Below are positions 11,327-11,956 of a stretch of 11,956 bases of DNA, in pieces; the stretch's first letter is position 1, and every line of letters begins with the position of its first letter. A program made the translations under genes and the position numbers. The stretch comes from Desulfobulbaceae bacterium (GTDB lineage Bacteria > Desulfobacterota > Desulfobulbia > Desulfobulbales > Desulfurivibrionaceae). The notes under the pieces are model-generated. The model saw only the letters and a program-made list of their open reading frames with translations. It was not told the origin of the DNA and ran no database searches. The stretch spans positions 1 through 11,956 of the forward strand of contig PWOG01000296.1 in the NCBI GenBank assembly GCA_003557565.1. The letters are read 5' to 3'.

Positions 11327-11956
11327 TCAGCCCATGTACATGCCGCCGTTGACATGAATAAACTGGCCGGTCACGTAACGGGCATCCTCGGAGACCAGGT
11401 AGGCCACGGCCCCGGCCACGTCCTCGGCCTCGCCCAGCACCCCCATGGGAATTTCTCCCCGGATCTTTTCGTTTATCTCCTCGGGCAGATCCTTGGTCAT
11501 ATCGGTGACTATATAGCCCGGAGCGACTCCGTTGACGGTGATATTGCGTGGCGCCAGCTCCCGAGCCACGGAACGGGTCAGCCCCACCAGCCCGGATTTG
11601 GCGGCGGCGTAATTGCTCTGGCCGGCATTGCCGGCAAAGCCAATCACCGAGGAGATATTGACGATCCGTCCCCAGCGCTGTTTCATCATCGCCCGGCTCA
11701 CCGCCTTGGTGCAGGTGAACGCACTTTTGAGATTGGTGTCCAGCACCTCATCCCATTGGGATTCCTTCATTTTAACCAGCAGACCGTCGCGGGTGATACC
11801 GGCATTGTTGACCAGAATATCAAGCCTGCCGTGATCGTCCATAATTTTTTTAAAGGCCGCCTCGGTGGCGGCGGTGTCGGCCACGTCGAAGGGAAGGATT
11901 TCGGCCCGGCCGCCGGCGGCGGCGATCTCATCGGCCACCGCCTGGGCCCCCTCGGA
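11327..11956 (-). CDS. fabG: 3-oxoacyl-ACP reductase FabG (5' end cut by window edge)
   Basis: NADPH-dependent short-chain dehydrogenase that reduces beta-ketoacyl-ACP in fatty-acid elongation. The visible 209 residues lack about 38-40 N-terminal residues, including the TGxxxGIG cofactor loop, which lie beyond the right edge. Seen are LDILVNNAGITRDGLL (NNAG motif), the LDTNLKSAF asparagine, NISSVIGFAGNAGQSNYAAA with the Ser and Tyr of the catalytic triad followed by the YxxxK lysine, NGVAPGYIVTDMT, and the C-terminal RYVTGQFIHVNGGMYMG, typical of FabG rather than other SDR members. It is followed by acpP and fabF, confirming the fatty-acid role. The reading frame is open to the window end with no start codon assigned. 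Confidence 0.96.
   Translation of the reverse strand, partial: SEGAQAVADEIAAAGGRAEILPFDVADTAATEAAFKKIMDDHGRLDILVNNAGITRDGLLVKMKESQWDEVLDTNLKSAFTCTKAVSRAMMKQRWGRIVNISSVIGFAGNAGQSNYAAAKSGLVGLTRSVARELAPRNITVNGVAPGYIVTDMTKDLPEEINEKIRGEIPMGVLGEAEDVAGAVAYLVSEDARYVTGQFIHVNGGMYMG

Overview
This window is about 12 kb of GC-rich bacterial chromosome in which every supportable gene lies on the minus strand, so the genes read from right to left. The gene order is fabG - acpP - fabF - rpiB - glyA - dCMP deaminase - nrdR - ribD - ribE - ribBA - ribH - nusB - ftsK. This arrangement is typical of Desulfobacterota (former Deltaproteobacteria, for example the Geobacter-type fab/rib cluster). With the high GC content I infer a member of that phylum, possibly of the Desulfobulbales/Desulfurivibrio type; the lineage is not proven from the window alone.

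Layout in transcription order: the 3' part of fabG (cut by the right edge), acpP and fabF form the end of a type II fatty-acid synthesis cluster. rpiB (pentose phosphate pathway), glyA (serine to glycine and one-carbon units) and a ComEB-type dCMP deaminase (dUMP supply) follow, then nrdR, the repressor of ribonucleotide reductase genes. ribD, ribE, ribBA and ribH together make riboflavin from GTP and ribulose 5-phosphate. rpiB interconverts ribose 5-phosphate and ribulose 5-phosphate, the latter being the second riboflavin precursor. nusB (transcription antitermination) closes the rib group. The N-terminal 486 codons of an FtsK/SpoIIIE DNA translocase run off the left edge before the motor domain.

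The genes are ordinary housekeeping genes with intact motifs. The unusual part lies between them. At least four gaps (nusB/ftsK, ribE/ribD, nrdR/deaminase and glyA/rpiB) hold copies of one family of 73-134 bp imperfect palindromes. The ends read GTAA(G/C)C..TCAC.GGG, the interior contains GGGGTGCCGCAGGTTGTGG, and small hairpins inside are kept. A fifth, diverged copy seems to lie in the ribH/ribBA gap, and a further inverted repeat of uncertain relationship lies upstream of ribBA. Two copies sit directly on the stop codon of the upstream gene. They resemble ERIC or REP elements in layout (non-coding, intergenic, transcribed, structured), and I regard them as the main finding. No FMN riboswitch, CRISPR array, tRNA, rRNA or transposase gene was seen.
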